Source of the DNA: Salvator merianae | Lineage: Eukaryota; Chordata; Lepidosauria; Squamata; Teiidae | DNA length: 64,000 nt | Direction: 5' to 3' | Assembly: GCA_003586115.2 (NCBI GenBank) | Contig: QVOM02000070.1 | Location: 1,198,189-1,262,188 of the forward strand | Shown here: piece after piece, positions 60,445 to 64,000 of the stretch | Position numbering within the stretch: the stretch's first letter is position 1 | Layout of the letters: every line of letters begins with the position of its first letter | Position numbers and translations under genes: made by a program | Notes under the pieces: model-generated | The model's database searches: none | The model's input: only the letters and a program-made list of their open reading frames with translations | Told to the model about the DNA's origin: nothing

Positions 60445-63400
60445 GTGAGTATTGGGAGTCTCAGAATATGTGATGTAGGGAGCTTCCTTCATAGGCATCT
60501 TTACAAGTGATGCATTAAAGGGGTAGATTTTCAAGAGAGATTAATTGAAGGTAAGCTACAAAGGGAATAGCAGGTTGAAAACATGGATGGTGTTGCCACA
60601 TTGGCTTAGACAGGATCAACGTTTTGTAAAATTGGACATCATGAACTGCAAAGTTGGACACACTGAATGGTGTCCGTTCCAGGCAAAGTACATCTATTTA
60701 GATCTCACCGTGCTGGATCAAACACACTGCCATAGGCTGATTTGGATTTGCTAACCTTTCTTGATTTGCATGCCTGTATGTTTGCTGGTGCCATTTGTTT
60801 GATGATCAGAAGTAGGCTGGTGTATATTTTTCCTCTTGGCTGAGTGTAGAGATTTAAGCTTTCTGGCCACTCCAGTTGTCCTTCTATTTGTATTTTTCTC
60901 TGCCCTCAAAATCAGTGAGATCTTCAGATACCTATGAAATTGCTTGAAGACCACCTGGTTTATACTTTCTAATTTGCTAAATTAGTTAAATTTATATCCT
61001 GCAGCCTGTATAACAGAGTGACTCCCAACTGATTAAAAAATGTTAAAAGTAGTTCTGTAATTGTCTCATTTTTATTGCCAAAGAAAAAAAAGGAAGGCAA
61101 AGGAAAAAAACACAGCCACATACTAAATAGTTGAGGAAGGAGAAGAATGCAGGGGGTGGGGAGTGAATAAAACTTCTACAGTGACATGTGCAGGTCCATA
61201 AATATTAAAAATAACACCAAAGCATAGAATAAAACTGTAGTCATTTTGTCTGCTTTACTTTTCTAATCAGTATTTATTGTGGCCATAGTCCCCCCACCAA
61301 AAAATAAATAAATTATAAAGTCATGGATAAATGAGATCATACAATAATAATAAACTTGGGAAAAACAAATACATTACAAACCAGTAATAAACATATAAAC
61401 TCTGTACAACCATACAAGTTCTGGTCAGAAGGAGAAAATATTAAAAAGAGTTCAAAGCTGAAACTAAGAATTAATGTTAGGATGTATTCTTCTTTGGCTC
61501 TCTCCCTTGCTTGCAGAGGGGCCAAAACAAACAGTGGAAGAGGAAAGTGAAAGTTGTCAGTGCAACGGTTTTGACTCTTAACTTTGAGCCGTAGGCGTCT
61601 AACAATGATTAGTGGGGATGTTAATGCTAGTGTTCACTGCTGATTGGTCCAGAGTCTGAAACTTTAGTTTCAGTTAACATGATGAACTCCTGTTCAGGAG
61701 GTTGCAACAGGAATCTTTCAGTTCCACGTTCTGCATCTGATCCTGACTGGACCATTTTCCACTCTAGAGGAGTACAGGGAAAGCTTTATTTTTCCTTTCA
61801 CATCTTCTTGGACCTCAGCTGTCATCCTTTGGTTTGGTAGCATGGTCACTAGTTGGGTATGATGGAAGTTGGAGTCCAGCAACTTCAGGAAGCCTTGATT
61901 TGGTTTCTCCTAATACAACCTCTGCAAGGATTCTGCCTGCCCCATAACCTTGTTGTCTTCTCATTTCTCCCTCTTTCAGGTCAGAGTACAATGCTTTTTG
62001 GAGATGTGTTCAAGCAGGAGCAACCTACCTCTTTGTCCAGCTCTGCAAGGTATTGATAGACTCTATCAACTTGACATTTAGGGAAGCACAAAGTAGCAGA
62101 TGAAAATTTGTCTGTAGAAGGTGTGAGGTACATAGCAAAGGGTTGGGAGGGGTGGTTAGGTAAAGATAAAGACACCCTGGAGTCATGCTTGGCTCCTGGT
62201 GACTCCATGGTACCTGGACACCTCCATGCAGTTTTCTTGGCAAAGATACCAAAGTGGTTAACCATTCCTTCTTCTGGGGAGATGCTGAGGATTGAACCTG
62301 CAGCCCTCTGCTTTCCACGTAATTGCTGTACAGTTGAAGGACTCCTTCCTAAAAGGGATTTGTGCTCACTAACATTCAAGTTATTGTGCACTGAGCCAGA
62401 TTCGGAATTTCCTTTTGAATCTCTAAGGCCCTAAACAATTTGAGACAAGGTTACTTAACACGCTGCCTCTACTTTTACAGTCCTCTAACATTGCCAGGAG
62501 ATATTTTATTACTTTGCATTTGACTGCAGTCAGGCTTGAATTCCTGGAATTCTTTCCCCTTTGGAGTTCACGAGGCACCTACAGTTACATCCTTTAATTG
62601 CATCTATTTAAAACATTTTACTTTGTCTAGATCAAGATTAATCTCATGTTACCTTTTTTCTCCTCTTCTGCAAGTTGCAGAGGGCTGCTAGTTAGCTTTT
62701 CTGTTTTTTAGAGTCCCCCCCCCCCTTCCCATTGCATTTTGACTAAGTATTTCTGTTTTATTTTAAGGGCATAGGTGGTAAGTTTTAATCAAATGCTTGC
62801 AGATATTAGATAATTATACTTCTGGTGAAATTAACATGCATAAGTTCTATATACTTTTTTGGAAGGGAAATGTGTTCTTAAAGATAGTTTGTAAATTCCT
62901 TCAGTAAGTGTGCTTGCTATTTCCGTTCTCTTAACAGATGCTGTTTTTAGCAACATTCTTTCCAACTTGGGAAGGAGGCGCAGGTGCTTACGATTTTATC
63001 GGAGTAAGTTCCCGTCAGGGCATGTTTGCAATGGTCTTTTGCTGACAATATTCATCTTGCGTTTTAAAATGACAATGCAGTTTGGATCCCTTCTGTATGA
63101 ACCCAACTGAAACAGCTTTTCTTTCTTCCTGCTCCAGTGTCAGCATACAATTCTGTAAAGCATAACAATACAGTATTGTAAAGCCCAATTTTACTTTTAC
63201 ATGGTTGGTAAAATGCAACTTCCCTTACATAACATGATTTTGTATAGCTTGATTTTGCTCTTATGTAGCTGGTAAGATGCAACTTTCTTCTTGAGATTTC
63301 AAATAATCAATGAAATAAAGGAAATGTATCAATTTCAAGAGTGTAGAAGAATAACAAAAAAAAAATGGACTAAAGTGAAAGTATTTGATGACAAACCCAG

Positions 63401-64000
63401 AGAGCGTAGAATGGATGCAACAGATACGAAGTGTCTTCTAGTGAACAACAGATAATTTGGGCAGAGATTGAGACTGGGGGAAGGGAGAGGAGGGAGGGTA
63501 CTAAGAATTAAAAGTAATAATAATAATAAGGATATGTTGAATATGGTATATGTTATATGTATTAAGATGTATAATATTTAAAATAAATAAATTAAAAAAC
63601 ACAACTTTCTTCATTTAACACATTCCAAGAAACTTGCTTTAATGAGATTTGTATCTTTGTTCAAAACATGTTCTAGTGATGGACAATTTCGAAAACATGA
63701 ACAACTGTGGAAATTATCAGTACAGTTATCCAGAAAAAATGCAAAAAAATGCATTAATAAAAATGTTAACAACACTGTTAAAAATGTGATTAATGAAAGT
63801 AGAGGAATAGGAGGGATGCTAGAGGAAGTCACCTGTCTGCTGCTGTGAACCTTTTCTCCTGTGCCAGGAATTCATGAAAGCGACTGTGGACTTGGCTGAC
63901 CTGGTGGGGCTGCATCTGGTCATGTCCCGGAATGCTGGCAAAGGGGAGTACAAGATCATGGTGGCCGCCATGGGATGGGCAACGGCTGAGCTCATTATGT
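60368..64000 (+). CDS. TMEM147: TMEM147, 3'-partial, four coding exons
   Basis: Multipass ER membrane protein. With nicalin and NOMO it forms a complex at the back of the Sec61 translocon that helps insert multi-spanning proteins. Exons: 60368-60444, 61980-62049, 62938-63003, 63868 to beyond 64000, giving the first about 115 residues of a protein of about 224. The start ATG follows CTCCAGA and opens [20 protein letters not shown], the same N-terminus as mammalian TMEM147. Then come [59 protein letters not shown] and [13 protein letters not shown]. All four exons join in frame. Compared with the human form, [11 protein letters not shown] has two extra residues (Gly-Ala) in the exon 3 loop. The 3' half lies outside the window. 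Confidence 0.95.
61980..62049 (+). CDS. TMEM147: TMEM147 second coding exon
   Basis: TCTTTCAG acceptor; [20 protein letters not shown] then QLCK; donor GTATTG, phase 0. Confidence 0.94.
62160..62338 (-). mobile_element. tRNA-derived SINE, minus strand
   Basis: CATGCAGTTTTCTTGGCAAA and GAGGATTGAACCTGCAGCCC; the complement gives the B-box GGTTCAATCC. Fourth copy of the family, in a TMEM147 intron. Confidence 0.78.
62938..63003 (+). CDS. TMEM147: TMEM147 third coding exon
   Basis: TTAACAG acceptor; [20 protein letters not shown] then IG; donor GTAAGT at 63004, phase 0. Carries the two-residue insertion relative to the human protein. Confidence 0.92.
63300..63600 (+). mobile_element. Possible LINE 3' end with A-rich tail
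   Basis: Ends AATAAATAAATTAAAAAACA after a (TAA)n stretch at 63516-63528, as some L1 3' ends do. No coding part remains; low certainty. Confidence 0.3.
63868..64000 (+). CDS. TMEM147: TMEM147 fourth coding exon, runs off the window
   Basis: GTGCCAG acceptor, [35 protein letters not shown], then TAELIM at the window edge. Confidence 0.94.

Overview
The window is vertebrate nuclear DNA, most likely from a squamate reptile (lizard or gecko grade). The evidence is intron-rich genes with GT-AG splicing, many CR1-type LINE fragments, a Sauria-SINE-like element, other tRNA-derived SINEs and several hAT-type and Harbinger-type MITEs. No bacterial operons, CRISPR arrays or rRNA/tRNA genes were seen. 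Every function below is assigned from protein family resemblance read by eye; no database search was run.

Three genes lie on the + strand. (1) LSR (angulin-1, lipolysis-stimulated lipoprotein receptor), 5' end missing: nine coding exons from 782 to 20784, covering the Ig-V domain, the transmembrane and Cys-rich segment, and the long Arg/Ser/Asp-rich cytoplasmic tail to the stop codon. A poly(A) signal lies at 21528. (2) GAPDHS (the sperm-type glyceraldehyde-3-phosphate dehydrogenase with a proline-rich N-terminal extension), complete: twelve coding exons from 41099 to 53439 encoding about 417 residues, poly(A) signal at 53750. A GC-rich TATA-containing promoter with a probable non-coding first exon lies about 5.6 kb upstream, near 35460. 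(3) TMEM147 (ER multipass protein of the TMEM147-nicalin-NOMO complex), 3' end missing: promoter near 59300-59650 and four coding exons from 60368 to the window end.

Layout: 1-21540 is LSR exons and introns. 21540-35000 is intergenic, dominated by CR1, SINE and DNA-transposon fragments with no supported gene. 35000-35560 is a CpG-rich promoter region. 35540-53760 is GAPDHS with large introns; its second coding intron holds at least five DNA-transposon derivatives, one of them 1.07 kb with TTA target duplications. 53760-59200 is intergenic with a CR1 tail, a hAT MITE and simple repeats. 59200-64000 is the TMEM147 promoter and 5' half.

The three genes do not form a functional unit. LSR acts at tricellular junctions and in lipoprotein uptake, GAPDHS in sperm glycolysis, and TMEM147 in the ER membrane. 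GAPDHS next to TMEM147, with LSR nearby, matches the human 19q13 neighbourhood, but the genes that separate LSR from GAPDHS in mammals (USF2, HAMP, MAG, CD22, FFARs) are not visible here. I found no clearly novel system. The strongest points are the split GAPDHS N-terminus, the phase-symmetric LSR exons, and well-bounded mobile elements with intact target-site duplications, including a GC-rich MITE that imitates a CpG island.
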